A stretch of DNA of 31,182 nucleotides from Akkermansiaceae bacterium UBA3385 (GCA_002358905.1 DEPT01000002.1:19473-50654), one strand, 5' to 3'. Numbered from the stretch's first letter, positions 1 to 7,912 are shown. The notes: generated from the letters alone by a model not told the origin. Program-made: numbers and translations.

Positions 1-228
<228 letters not shown>

Positions 229-263
229 ACCTTGCCAGCTGACTTCATAAGAGCCAGCTTTTT

Positions 264-302
264 AACCGGAAGGTTCCAGGTGAACCTTCCGGTTCTTTTT
301 TC
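264..302 (+). terminator. Intrinsic terminator after gap
   Basis: A perfect 13-bp stem (264-276 with 282-294, core AACCGGAAGGTTC) has a 5-nt loop and is followed by C and six T residues. It sits 35 nt after the gap stop codon and insulates the DnaA-box/promoter region downstream. Confidence 0.93.
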
Positions 303-333
303 TGCACCCGGAAATGTGAGGCGTATGTCAGGA

Positions 334-366
334 TTGTGGATAAGTTGTGGATAAGTTGTGGATAAG
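334..366 (-). repeat. Three tandem perfect DnaA boxes (11-bp repeat unit)
   Basis: The unit TTGTGGATAAG occurs three times head to tail with no gaps (334-344, 345-355, 356-366). Each contains TGTGGATAA, the exact reverse complement of the consensus DnaA box TTATCCACA, at 335-343, 346-354 and 357-365. The 11-bp period puts all three on nearly the same face of the helix. A poor fourth match in the opposite orientation (CTATCCACC) lies at 376-384. The array ends 7 bp before the -35 element of the lipoprotein promoter. DnaA binding is inferred from the consensus; the role (origin, titration site or transcriptional control) is open. Confidence 0.85.
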
Positions 367-372
367 TTTTTC

Positions 373-400
373 TTGCTATCCACCGCAAAGGGTGTAGAAT
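373..400 (+). promoter_or_regulatory. Promoter of the small lipoprotein gene (leaderless type)
   Basis: TTGCTA (373-378), a 16-bp spacer, then TAGAAT (395-400). Exactly 7 nt separate the -10 from the GTG at 408, so the predicted transcription start coincides with the start codon. The DnaA-box array lies immediately upstream. Confidence 0.65.
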
Positions 401-407
401 AATCGCT

Positions 408-821
408 GTGCTTACTATGATTTCTTCTCTCAAGAAAGTGGGGTTGCTGTCTGCAGCCTGTGTGTTGGTGTCGTGTTCTGATTCGGTGGATGGCGTGTGG
501 AAAGGTGAATGCCGGAATGAAACCGTGGATTCCGGGTCCGGTCTGCAGATGACGATTAAGCAGGAGGGTGATAAGCTGCACGGGGTACTGATGCTGGAGG
601 CTCGCGATTTATTTGGCAGCGGCCGCCTGACCGGTGTGGTGATTGGCAAGGAAGTGAGCATTTGTTCCGATGGCAACGGTGAGACTTTTGTGAACATAAC
701 CTGGAGCGGGCAGCTCAAGGGAGATGTCATCAAAGGTGTTTACCGCGTGGAGCCTACGCCCAGTGCTGAACTTATGGGCCGCACTGTGCAGAAGGGGACG
801 TTTACGATGACTCGGCAGTAA
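408..821 (+). CDS. Small predicted lipoprotein, function unknown
   Basis: 137 residues from GTG 408 (134 from ATG 417). The N-terminus has two lysines, a hydrophobic stretch and a lipobox L-V-S-C with Cys23, so it is probably exported and lipid-anchored. The mature part is short, rich in beta-prone and glycine residues (VWKGECRNE, GDKLHGVLML, GDVIKGVYRV), which suggests a small beta-barrel/lipocalin-like fold. No family was recognised with confidence. GTG 408 is preferred because it lies 7 nt after the -10 hexamer TAGAAT, making the mRNA leaderless; no SD sequence precedes either start. Three DnaA boxes just upstream of the promoter make regulation by DnaA possible. The exporter gene at 869 follows 47 nt after its stop and may share its transcript. 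Confidence 0.75.
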   Translation: MLTMISSLKKVGLLSAACVLVSCSDSVDGVWKGECRNETVDSGSGLQMTIKQEGDKLHGVLMLEARDLFGSGRLTGVVIGKEVSICSDGNGETFVNITWSGQLKGDVIKGVYRVEPTPSAELMGRTVQKGTFTMTRQ

Positions 822-868
822 GGCGGGGTGTGTAACGACTTGCCGTGGGAGGACTGCACGCAGGAAAA

Positions 869-1801
869 ATGATGGTGAGCCGTTCACAGGTGCGTGCGCA
901 TCTGATTACGCTTGGGGCATTTGTGTGTTTCGGGCTCATGAGTCCGCTGTGTAAGTGGGCTATGGAGAGCTGCCTGGTCACCGGCGTGAGTATGGCTGCT
1001 TTTCGTCTATGTGGTGCGGCTCTGATGTTCTGGCTTGTTTCGCCGCTGGTGCCGCGGCAGCGTATTGAGCGGGGGGACTGGCTGCCGCTGGTGCTTATGT
1101 CTCTCTGCGGCATGGGTATTAACCAGTTCTGCTATGTACTGGGTGTGCAGTATACGTCTCCGACAAATGCTTGTGTAATTACCACCACAACCCCTGTATT
1201 TACCTTTGCGCTTTCTGCTTTGTTTTTGCATGCCGTTGTCACCTGGCGCCGGGTGGCTGGACTGGCCATTGCCGCAACCGGTGCGTTGATTCTGATTTTG
1301 GGGTCGCAGCTGCAGGGTGGGCGCAGCGGCAGCCCCCTGGGGGATGCCATCTGCCTTGCGTCTCAGTTTTCAGCTTCTCTGTATTTTGTCTTTTTCAGCG
1401 GAGTTATCCGAAAGTATCATCCAGTAGTGCTGATGCGCTGGCTTTTTCTGATTTCAGCGGTGCTCACTTCACCCTTCTGGTTGCACGAGGTATGCACCCT
1501 GTCGTGGAGCGAGCTGGGAATGCCGGAGATTCTGGGTTCTGCCTATGTGGTGCTGTTTGGATCATTTGTGAGCTACCTGCTCATGATTGTGGGGCAGCGG
1601 CACCTGGAGCCTCCCACTGTAACGGCGTATAATTATATTCAGCCTGTGATAGCGGCGACTGTGGGCATTCTGCTGGGGGTGGATGCGCTTACCTGGCAGA
1701 AAGTCATGGCCGTGTTGTGCATAGCTGTGGGGGTCTGGGCCATTTCTCTCAAAACAGATAAGCAGGTTGCAGATGCTCGTAAGGGTGGTATTGCTCGATA
1801 G
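869..1801 (+). CDS. EamA/DMT-family transporter (RhaT/YdcZ-like permease)
   Basis: 310 residues with about ten hydrophobic segments arranged as two EamA repeats, the standard architecture of drug/metabolite transporters in the inner membrane. Typical features are the first-helix pattern with FGLMSPLCKWAM, the segment TSPTNACVITTTTPVFTFAL at the end of repeat one, and the second repeat containing TAYNYIQPVIAATVGILLG. The usual length is about 290-320. The substrate cannot be predicted; family members export amino acids, metabolites or drugs. An in-frame GTG at 845 would add eight residues, but ATG 869 has an AGGA four bases upstream and starts just before the first helix, so it is preferred. 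It probably belongs to the lipoprotein transcript because no separate promoter is evident. No clear terminator was found before the next promoter. Confidence 0.88.
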   Translation: MMVSRSQVRAHLITLGAFVCFGLMSPLCKWAMESCLVTGVSMAAFRLCGAALMFWLVSPLVPRQRIERGDWLPLVLMSLCGMGINQFCYVLGVQYTSPTNACVITTTTPVFTFALSALFLHAVVTWRRVAGLAIAATGALILILGSQLQGGRSGSPLGDAICLASQFSASLYFVFFSGVIRKYHPVVLMRWLFLISAVLTSPFWLHEVCTLSWSELGMPEILGSAYVVLFGSFVSYLLMIVGQRHLEPPTVTAYNYIQPVIAATVGILLGVDALTWQKVMAVLCIAVGVWAISLKTDKQVADARKGGIAR

Positions 1802-1902
1802 TGATATGGTGGCCGTAACCGCTCGCCTGGAGCTCCGCCTGCTGTTCGAGAAACGATTCAGTGTCTGACTGCCCCGGGCATGTAGTTTTCGCACATGTCT
1901 GC

Positions 1903-1931
1903 TTGACGCCAGAGAAGGGTTTGCTTATAAT
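1903..1931 (+). promoter_or_regulatory. Strong sigma70-type promoter for the DUF3592-like gene
   Basis: TTGACG (1903-1908), a 17-bp spacer, then a perfect TATAAT (1926-1931). The -10 overlaps the ATG at 1930, so that ATG cannot be the start; the expected transcription start is about 1937-1939, just ahead of ATG 1942. Confidence 0.85.
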
Positions 1932-1941
1932 GCAGGATATT

Positions 1942-2382
1942 ATGCTGCTGATGTCTGCCATGTATAAGGTGTTTTTCAATGCGGTGCTGCCGCTGGCTTC
2001 TCTGGCGTGTCTGTGGTTTTCGGTTTTGTATATTTTTCGTGGCGTGCGCGGCATTCTGCGTCGGGGCCGTGCGTGGCGGAATGGTCTGCATGCCAGCGGC
2101 GTGTTGCTCCGGCATGATGAGCGGGGGGATGCCCGTTACGTGCCCGTGTTTACTTACACTACCGCCCATGGGGATGAGGTAGATATTCTGGGAAAGGATG
2201 ATTTCAGCACTGCAGATGAAGCTATGCAGGCGCATAGGCCCCTGGTGTATGCGGATGAACGGCCGGATGCCGCCGTGGCTCGCAGTGCCATTGTTTTTTT
2301 GTTTCGCCCGCTGGGGTATATGCTGGTAGCGCTGCTGCTGGCAGTTCTGGCTCATGTGCTGCTGGTGTGCATGCCGGATTAG
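1942..2382 (+). CDS. DUF3592-like small membrane protein
   Basis: 146 residues from ATG 1942. There is a hydrophobic N-terminal segment (AVLPLASLACLWFSVLYIFRG), a soluble middle with the pattern GVLLRHDERGD..YVPVFTYTTAHGDEVDI and YADERPDAAVARS, then a C-terminal membrane segment (LGYMLVALLLAVLAHVLLV). This two-helix layout, with a short beta-rich domain between, matches DUF3592 proteins, whose function is unknown. In-frame starts exist at 1861 and 1930, but both lie upstream of or inside the promoter, so 1942 is chosen (1951 and 1960 are also possible). The predicted 5' leader is only about 3-5 nt and no SD is seen. Flanking genes (a DMT transporter and a GNAT enzyme) give no functional clue. 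Confidence 0.7.
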   Translation: MLLMSAMYKVFFNAVLPLASLACLWFSVLYIFRGVRGILRRGRAWRNGLHASGVLLRHDERGDARYVPVFTYTTAHGDEVDILGKDDFSTADEAMQAHRPLVYADERPDAAVARSAIVFLFRPLGYMLVALLLAVLAHVLLVCMPD

Positions 2383-2386
2383 TGGG

Positions 2387-2415
2387 TTTACATGCCAGTG
2401 TCGGGGTGGTAAACT
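2387..2415 (+). promoter_or_regulatory. Promoter of the GNAT gene (leaderless type)
   Basis: TTTACA (2387-2392), a 17-bp spacer, then TAAACT (2410-2415). The ATG of the acetyltransferase follows 6 nt after the -10, so the transcript should begin at or next to the start codon. Confidence 0.6.
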
Positions 2416-2421
2416 GTCAGC

Positions 2422-2964
2422 ATGTTCAGCTTACCTGCCGGATATTCCTTGCGCCTGGCTTCGGAACAGGATTTTCCTGCCATTCGCTCTTTTTACAACC
2501 TGCTTATCGATGATTTGCTGCAGCTGCCCGGGCATCCGCTGTGGAGCCGGGATGGGCACCCGACCGATGCGTATCTGCTCGGGGCTATTTGCAGGCATGA
2601 ACTCTGGGTGGCTGAGGGAGCTGACGGTCTGGTGGCGTCCATGGTGGTGAATGGCGAGGCTAATGAAGGATACCGCGAGGTTTCGTGGCAGGTTTCCGCG
2701 GAGGAAGGTGAATATGTGGTGGTGCATGCTTTTGGTGTGTCTACTCGCCTGCAGGGGCGGGGGCTGGGCTCTGCCATGATGCATGCGGTTATGGATATGG
2801 CACGAGCCGCGGGTAAAAAGGCCATTCGTCTGGATTTGATTGACCATAACCGGGGGGTGGAGCGGGTGTATACCGGCATGGGGTTCCGCAAGTGCGGGGA
2901 AATCAAATTGTTCTATGAAGAGGTGGGCTGGCAGCTTTTCCACCTTTTCGAATATGTGCTCTGA
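2422..2964 (+). CDS. GNAT-family N-acetyltransferase
   Basis: 180 residues, single domain, cytosolic. The acetyl-CoA pyrophosphate-binding motif A is clear: a beta strand (EYVVVHAFGVS) leads into Q111-G-R-G114-L-G116-S-A-M, the Q/R-x-x-G-x-G/A signature, followed by helix alpha3 (MHAVMDMARAAG). The later segment IRLDLIDHNRGVERVYTGMGFRKCGEI matches motif B, where the NxxA/xxxYxxxGF element positions the acceptor. These enzymes transfer an acetyl group from acetyl-CoA to amines; the specific acceptor (small molecule, antibiotic or protein) cannot be deduced. The start ATG 2422 is 6 nt from its -10 hexamer and has no SD. A hairpin at 3037-3061 lies about 70 nt beyond the stop and may terminate both this gene and the convergent DUF2147 gene. 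Confidence 0.9.
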   Translation: MFSLPAGYSLRLASEQDFPAIRSFYNLLIDDLLQLPGHPLWSRDGHPTDAYLLGAICRHELWVAEGADGLVASMVVNGEANEGYREVSWQVSAEEGEYVVVHAFGVSTRLQGRGLGSAMMHAVMDMARAAGKKAIRLDLIDHNRGVERVYTGMGFRKCGEIKLFYEEVGWQLFHLFEYVL

Positions 2965-3036
2965 TTGTACCTTCTCCTTTCCAACGGGAGCAGACTGCTT
3001 AATCATGCCTGTGCAGGGGATGCATACATACTGAAA

Positions 3037-3063
3037 GCGCACCCGGACGAACCGGATGCGCTT
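3037..3063. terminator. Probable bidirectional terminator between GNAT and DUF2147 genes
   Basis: Ten-bp stem (3037-3046 with 3052-3061, GCGCACCCGG against CCGGATGCGC, one G-U type pair) and a 5-nt loop. Flanking T-tracts are short on both strands (TTCCTT on +, TTTCAGT on -), so efficiency is uncertain. Confidence 0.5.
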
Positions 3064-3087
3064 CCTTGTCTCTCTCGTATATGCTCC

Positions 3088-3537
3088 TTACAGAGCAGGC
3101 TTTTTCGGGGTCGGGGTGTCACCCGTGCCCTTGAAGTTCTTATTCGGCAGCCATGTCTGGTTGCGGCCCAGGAAGGCAATCTTGCCGCGAACGATGAGGT
3201 TTTCACCCTCTCTCCAGATTTCGCAGCCGTATACTTTGCCCTTCTGCGGGTCAAGCACTTCGCCACCGCTGTAGGTGTCGCCATCCTTTTCCAGATCCCA
3301 GATGATGGTCATGCCCTTAATGGCGGGGCTGCCTTTGATTTTGGCCTTGGCGGCCGGGTCCTTCAGCAGCTCTACGACGCGGCCGTAGTATTTGCCTTGG
3401 TATTCAAAAATCTGCACCACGCTCTTGGCTTCCTTGGTTTCGTCATCAATGGTGGTCCAGTAGCCGGTTACATTGGCCGTGGCCTGGGCTACCAGGGAGC
3501 ACAGGGCTACACCGGCTGTCAGAAGAAGTTTTTTCAT
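3088..3537 (-). CDS. DUF2147 secreted protein
   Basis: 149 residues with a classic signal peptide (MKKLLLTAGVALCSLVAQATA), probable cleavage after Ala21. The mature part fits DUF2147: an early G-Y-W block (NVTGYWTTIDDETKEAKSVV), the central IFEYQGKYYGRVVEL, then DPQKGKVYGCEIWREGENLIVRGKIAFLGRNQTW, whose GK-Y and RG...GR-Q-W pattern is typical of the family. Members are periplasmic or surface beta-barrel proteins of unknown function; no catalytic residues are assigned. The length is normal (about 120-150). A basic, proline-containing tail ends the protein. It is transcribed from its own strong promoter at 3614-3642, leaving a leader of about 70 nt without an SD sequence. The gene is monocistronic. 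Confidence 0.85.
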   Translation of the reverse strand: MKKLLLTAGVALCSLVAQATANVTGYWTTIDDETKEAKSVVQIFEYQGKYYGRVVELLKDPAAKAKIKGSPAIKGMTIIWDLEKDGDTYSGGEVLDPQKGKVYGCEIWREGENLIVRGKIAFLGRNQTWLPNKNFKGTGDTPTPKKPAL

Positions 3538-3613
3538 GTTGTGTGTGTTCTATTGGTTTATGGTTAACCCGTGGTCTGCTTTGTTTTGTAAAGCTAGAGT
3601 AGGGTCTAGGTGG

Positions 3614-3642
3614 AGTATACTCTATATATGAGATGGCGTCAA
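3614..3642 (-). promoter_or_regulatory. Promoter of the DUF2147 gene
   Basis: On the minus strand TTGACG (3642-3637), a 17-bp spacer, then TATACT (3619-3614). The predicted start is near 3607, about 70 nt before the ATG, one of the few conventional-length leaders in the window. Confidence 0.8.
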
Positions 3643-3744
3643 GCGCGAAAATAAAGAAATGATGATTTTATCACACTGGTATCAAGGATTTTGCAAGCAC
3701 CTGAACACAGAATCGTGGCCTGGCCGGGGGAATAAATGCGGCGC

Positions 3745-6700
3745 TTACAAGCTCATCAGAAGCCGCAGGGCTTCATGGAGTTTTTCGTGGGGCTTGATTT
3801 TCTGGAGTCTGGGGAAACGCTTGTTGTCCAGAATGTAGTCATTGTTGCGGGTGAGCATGAGTTTCTGCCCGCTGATTTCGACCTGGGAGATGTTGCGACG
3901 TGTGGCAAGGATACGGATTTTATGCACTGTGAGCAGGTGTGCGACTTCCCGGGGCTGGGGACCGAAACGGTCCCTCCACTGGCGGTCGAGGTCATCCACG
4001 TCATCTGTAGTACAGGCCCGTGCCAGCTGGGTGTATGCTTCCATACGGGCCTTGGTGGATTCCATGTAGGCGGCAGGCAGATAGGCGCCGAGGAGTTTGT
4101 CGGCATCGGCCCGGGTGGCCATGCTGGCTTCGCTCAGGCAGATAAAATCCGCCTTGAAGGTGGCTTCTGCGCGAATGGTGGGGACTTTTCCCTGCATGCG
4201 CTCTATGGATTGGCGAAGCAGCTGGCAGTAAAGTTCGAACCCGATGGCGGCGATATGGCCACTTTGCTGGGTGCCGAGCAAATTACCGGCACCGCGGATT
4301 TCGAGGTCGCGCATGGCAATCTTGAATCCGCTGCCCAGTTCGGTGTATTGTTTGATGGCGGAGACTCGCTTGCGGGCATCTCCGGTACAAAGCGCCTGGC
4401 GCGGTAGCAGAAGGTAGGCATAGGCCCGGTGTCCGCCGCGGCCTACGCGGCCGCGCAGCTGGTACAAATCTGCAAGGCCGAAGCGGTCTGCGCGGTCGAT
4501 GATGATGGTGTTGGCGTTGGGGATATCGATGCCACTTTCGATGATGCTTGTGGCCAGCAGAACATCTGCCTTGCCATCCACAAAATCACGCATGATGAGT
4601 TCGAGTTCGCTCTTATCCATCTGCCCATGGCCTACCACAATGCGTGCTTTCGGGACCAGCCGCTGGAGTTCCTCCTTCATTTTCAGGATGCTCTGCACGC
4701 GGTTGTGCAGGAAGAAAACCTGACCATTGCGCGCGAGTTCACGCTCAATGGCATCGGCTATGAGCTTTTCGTTATACGGGCAGACGGCGGTTTGCACCGG
4801 CAGGCGGTTCAGCGGGGGTGTTTCAATGGTGCTCATATCGCGAGCCCCCATAAGTGCCACATAAAGGGTGCGTGGTATGGGGGTGGCGGAGAGGGTGAGC
4901 ATATCTACCATGCGGAACATGCGCTTGAACTGTTCCTTGTGCTTCACGCCGAAACGCTGTTCTTCATCGATGACCGCAAGCCCCAGGTTCTTGAAGGTGA
5001 CATCCTTGGAAATGACTCGGTGCGTACCAATGACAATGTCTACCGAACCATCAGCAATACCGGCCACGATTTCCTTGATTTTCTTGGCCGGTGTGAATCG
5101 GCTGAGAAGTTCGATACGCACCGGGTACTCGCTCATGCGGTTGCGGAAGGTGCGATAATGCTGCGCTGCCAATACGGTGGTGGGAGCCAGAATGGCGGCC
5201 TGGCGTCCGCCGGTCACGCACTTGAATGCGGCGCGGATGGCAACCTCGGTTTTGCCGAAGCCTACATCACCGCAGATAAGACGGTCCATAGGGCGCCCGC
5301 TTTCCATGTCTGCCTTGGTCTGGGAAATGGCGCGGAGCTGGTCGGGTGTTTCGCGGTAGGGGAAGCTGGATTCAAACTGCCACATCCAGCCGGAATCGGC
5401 GGGGTGGGCATAGCCGCTGTTGCTTTCGCGTTCCGCCTGCACTTCCAGCAGCTGGGCTGCGTAGTCCTGCACGGCCTTTTCGGCAGCTTGGCAGGCGCGG
5501 CGCCAGCGGGCATCTCCCAGTTTGCTCAGTTCCGGAGTCCTGGCGCCCAGCCCGACATATTTGGAAACCAGGTGGCTTTGCTGCAGCGGAATGCGGAGCA
5601 GCACACCATCGGCATACTTGATGTGGATTTCTTCTTCGCCGCTCTTATCATCGCGGACAATGCCTATGAACTTGCCCAGACCGTGGGAGGCGTGGATGAC
5701 GAAATCTCCCTCTTCGATTTCGCGGAGCGGGGCCTGAGCCCGTTCCCGCCGCATGCGGTCGGTGCGGTCGTCCTGCTTACGGCTGCGCGGGGTGGAGTAG
5801 CGGCCGAAAATTTCAGCAGCCGAAAGCACGGCGAGTCTGGCCCCGGGTATGGTGAAGCCCAGCGGCAGGTCGCCATCCCGGCTCTGCACGCCACTCCATG
5901 CATCGTCTTCGCCGCAGATTTCCTCGAAACGCTCTTTTTCGCCTTCATGCGGAAAGAACATGGTGACGCGCCACTTCTGCTCCTTCCACTTGCGGAGTTC
6001 CATTCCGGCAAGCTGGCGGCGTGCTTCCTGCATGACGAAATCGCCTGTTTCAAAACTGCCGAGCGGGGTTCCGAAAATGGCGGTGCCGTCTCCGGCGTTT
6101 ACAGTGTCGATATCCGGCAGCACATCCTCGCGGTCCGGCGGGAGTTCATACACCAGTACATGCCCGGGAACGCCACTACCCGGCAGACTGAGCACCCAGT
6201 CGTTCCGGTCAATCCATTCTTCCAGTCGGGAGGCAGCCGGAGGTTCGTCCAGCACCAGTTCTGCGGATTCCAGTTTCTTGAAGGACAGCTGGGAATCTAT
6301 ATCGAAGGCGCGTATGCTTTCTACCTCATCCCCGAAAAACTCCACGCGCAGCGGCCAGGCGGACTGGAGGGGAAACACGTCCAGAATGCCGCCGCGCAGG
6401 CTCCATTCTCCGCGGCATGTCACTTGTTCCACCCGTTCAAACTCGTGGTCACACAGAGCGGTGCATACCTCGTCCAGGGGGGCTTCCGCCCCCACACGCA
6501 GTGAGAGAGTGAACCCGTTGCCAGCCGCAAAGCTGGGGGCAGGCTGTTGCAAGGCTGCCGCAGTCACAATGACTGCCTGGGTTTCTGCCGGTGGCCCGGA
6601 TATGGCACGCAGTGCCTCCAGTCGCTCGGCTGCCAGGTCTGGGTCTGAAATGCCGTTGTTGATGTGGATTTCCTGCTCCGGCACAAAAATGGCCTGGGGG

Positions 6701-6942
6701 CCACCCCACAAGGACCATTCTGCTGAGAGTCGTTCCTGAACGGGCAGAGCATCTGCCACAATCCACACACGCCGTGGAATATCTGACGCGGCTGCCACCA
6801 TGGAGGCCACAAAGGAATAGGCTGCGGGACTCACTCTTTCCAGTACAACGGGCTCGTCTTTGGTTGCCGTTTTGCGTAGTCTCTCCAGCTCCCCGGCAAA
6901 GGCAGGGGATTTCGCTGCTATTTCTGTGAGCGGCTTAGCCAC
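3745..6942 (-). CDS. mfd: Transcription-repair coupling factor Mfd
   Basis: 1065 residues, close to the usual 1100-1150. Mfd is the cytosolic ATP-driven translocase that removes RNA polymerase stalled at DNA lesions and recruits UvrA. In order: a UvrB-like N-terminal module (about 1-340, including EQEIHINNGISDPDLAAERLEAL and the CRGEWSLRGGILDVFP block), the RNA-polymerase-interacting Tudor-like domain (about 410-480; GDFVIHASHGLGKFIGI), then the RecG-like translocase with Walker A GDVGFGKT (Lys564), Walker B/DEEQ box Asp659-Gln662, SATPIPRTL, the helicase C-lobe (ESGIDIPNANTIIIDRADRFGLADLYQLRGRVGR) and a C-terminal TRCF domain. The start is GTG 6942, only 9 nt after its -10 hexamer; AAGGGG precedes it but would lie partly upstream of the predicted transcription start. 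It is monocistronic, with no obvious terminator downstream. Confidence 0.98.
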   Translation of the reverse strand: MAKPLTEIAAKSPAFAGELERLRKTATKDEPVVLERVSPAAYSFVASMVAAASDIPRRVWIVADALPVQERLSAEWSLWGGPQAIFVPEQEIHINNGISDPDLAAERLEALRAISGPPAETQAVIVTAAALQQPAPSFAAGNGFTLSLRVGAEAPLDEVCTALCDHEFERVEQVTCRGEWSLRGGILDVFPLQSAWPLRVEFFGDEVESIRAFDIDSQLSFKKLESAELVLDEPPAASRLEEWIDRNDWVLSLPGSGVPGHVLVYELPPDREDVLPDIDTVNAGDGTAIFGTPLGSFETGDFVMQEARRQLAGMELRKWKEQKWRVTMFFPHEGEKERFEEICGEDDAWSGVQSRDGDLPLGFTIPGARLAVLSAAEIFGRYSTPRSRKQDDRTDRMRRERAQAPLREIEEGDFVIHASHGLGKFIGIVRDDKSGEEEIHIKYADGVLLRIPLQQSHLVSKYVGLGARTPELSKLGDARWRRACQAAEKAVQDYAAQLLEVQAERESNSGYAHPADSGWMWQFESSFPYRETPDQLRAISQTKADMESGRPMDRLICGDVGFGKTEVAIRAAFKCVTGGRQAAILAPTTVLAAQHYRTFRNRMSEYPVRIELLSRFTPAKKIKEIVAGIADGSVDIVIGTHRVISKDVTFKNLGLAVIDEEQRFGVKHKEQFKRMFRMVDMLTLSATPIPRTLYVALMGARDMSTIETPPLNRLPVQTAVCPYNEKLIADAIERELARNGQVFFLHNRVQSILKMKEELQRLVPKARIVVGHGQMDKSELELIMRDFVDGKADVLLATSIIESGIDIPNANTIIIDRADRFGLADLYQLRGRVGRGGHRAYAYLLLPRQALCTGDARKRVSAIKQYTELGSGFKIAMRDLEIRGAGNLLGTQQSGHIAAIGFELYCQLLRQSIERMQGKVPTIRAEATFKADFICLSEASMATRADADKLLGAYLPAAYMESTKARMEAYTQLARACTTDDVDDLDRQWRDRFGPQPREVAHLLTVHKIRILATRRNISQVEISGQKLMLTRNNDYILDNKRFPRLQKIKPHEKLHEALRLLMSL

Positions 6943-6951
6943 GTGCCCCTT

Positions 6952-6980
6952 ATCGTACCAGTTGGCTTGTCAGTTGTCAA
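6952..6980 (-). promoter_or_regulatory. mfd promoter
   Basis: On the minus strand a perfect TTGACA (6980-6975), a 17-bp spacer, then TACGAT (6957-6952). Start codon GTG lies 9 nt further on. Its -35 is 8 bp from the -35 of the divergent tRNA-Arg promoter. Confidence 0.8.
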
Positions 6981-6988
6981 ATAAAAGC

Positions 6989-7017
6989 TTGCCAAGGTAA
7001 GGGCTGGGTGGTAGTAT
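6989..7017 (+). promoter_or_regulatory. tRNA-Arg promoter
   Basis: TTGCCA (6989-6994), a 17-bp spacer, then TAGTAT (7012-7017). The mature tRNA begins 15 nt after the -10 hexamer, leaving a short 5' trailer for RNase P. Confidence 0.7.
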
Positions 7018-7031
7018 AGGCGCGCATTCCT

Positions 7032-7105
7032 GCTCCGGTAGCTCAGTTGGATAGAGCACGAGCCTTCTAAGCTTGGGGTCCCGCGTTCGAGCCGCGGCCG
7101 GAGCG
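7032..7105 (+). tRNA. tRNA-Arg, anticodon TCT
   Basis: Full cloverleaf: acceptor GCTCCGG/CCGGAGC, D-stem GCTC/GAGC, anticodon stem CGAGC/GCTTG with loop CTTCTAA giving anticodon TCT (decodes AGA/AGG), and T-arm CCGCG-TTCGAGC-CGCGG, with discriminator G. CCA is not encoded. A strong hairpin terminator follows within 10 nt, so it is a single-gene transcript. Confidence 0.96.
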
Positions 7106-7113
7106 GCCTGAAT

Positions 7114-7148
7114 AAAAAGCCCTGCAACTCAGTTTGCAGGGCTTTTTC
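7114..7148. terminator. Bidirectional terminator shared by tRNA-Arg and the L,D-transpeptidase gene
   Basis: Fourteen-bp stem (7114-7127 with 7134-7147) whose core is AGCCCTGCAA/TTGCAGGGCT, with a 6-nt loop. A-tract on one side and T-tract on the other give U-runs on both strands. It lies between two convergent genes. Confidence 0.95.
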
Positions 7149-7152
7149 AGTG

Positions 7153-7905
7153 TCAGGGCAGGTTCCAGCTTTTGCGCAGTCTCGTATATTCGCTTCGGGG
7201 CAGGAGGATATAGACCGGCTTGCGGTTTGCTTTCAGCCGGGCAATGAATTGGCGCAGGTGTTGCTCATTCATACTGGTGCAGCCGGCCGTAGGGACCTCG
7301 CCATTCCGGCGCCAGATGTGAAAGAAGATAGAGGAACCGGCTCCCACAATGGGCTTGCCCACGCTTTCCGGTGTGTTATGATGCACCAGCAGCTTGATAC
7401 TGTGCGGGTAGTCGGTCTGCCGCATCTGCTCATGCAGTTCCCATGCGGTGCTGGCCGGGTGGTCCAGCCGCAGGTGGCGGTTGTATAGGTGGGGCAGGCG
7501 GGGGTCGCTCACCCATAAATCATTCGGGCCGACCTGTACGTAGGGTATGGCGGGGTCATGCTGAACCGGTGTGGGGTTATTCACCCAGAGCCCCCCCAGG
7601 GAATATATGCCAGCGGGGGAGCGTCCGTCACCCTCTTTCTTGGTTCTTGCACCAGCCGGGTTGCTGTGCATGCCCAGTCCCCAGACGCAGCCGTTGCGGC
7701 CGAGCCGGCCGGGGTAGGGCCCCAGCACACGCTGCCATTTGCCAGAGACTTTTTTTTCCACCATGGTCAGGGTTACATGTGAGGAGTTCCAGTCCTCCGC
7801 AATGCCGATGATGGCCTGTGTGCAGGATGCCGGAAATGGAGTGCAGGCTGTGATTCCCGGCAGACAGAGACAAAGCAGAATGTACAGAAAAAATCGTGTA
7901 TTCAC
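7153..7905 (-). CDS. L,D-transpeptidase (YkuD-like) domain lipoprotein
   Basis: 250 residues from GTG 7905. A short signal peptide (NTRFFLYILLCLCLPGITAC) ends in a lipobox G-I-T-A-C, so it is probably a lipid-anchored envelope protein. The catalytic region carries His196 in IFFHIWRRNG and Cys209 in VPTAGCTSM, the H...(S/T)-x-G-C signature of L,D-transpeptidase/YkuD folds (COG3786-like). Such enzymes cross-link peptidoglycan stems or attach proteins through an active-site cysteine. The GDGRSPAGIYSLGGLW segment is the typical substrate-side motif. An ATG at 7917 adds four residues but falls inside the -10 element TATGCT (7918-7913); GTG 7905 sits exactly 7 nt beyond it, predicting a leaderless message. 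Transpeptidase activity is inferred; some relatives are hydrolases or act on other substrates. Confidence 0.88.
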   Translation of the reverse strand: MNTRFFLYILLCLCLPGITACTPFPASCTQAIIGIAEDWNSSHVTLTMVEKKVSGKWQRVLGPYPGRLGRNGCVWGLGMHSNPAGARTKKEGDGRSPAGIYSLGGLWVNNPTPVQHDPAIPYVQVGPNDLWVSDPRLPHLYNRHLRLDHPASTAWELHEQMRQTDYPHSIKLLVHHNTPESVGKPIVGAGSSIFFHIWRRNGEVPTAGCTSMNEQHLRQFIARLKANRKPVYILLPRSEYTRLRKSWNLP

Positions 7906-7912
7906 CTGCAAA

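Noticed and set aside
334..366. Short tandem repeat as a CRISPR or minisatellite
   Set aside because: Eleven-bp units without spacers; the exact DnaA consensus is the better explanation.
4429..6504. 691-codon open frame on + opposite mfd
   Set aside because: A mirror frame of the high-GC mfd gene; the translation has no recognisable domain, while the minus strand encodes all Mfd motifs.
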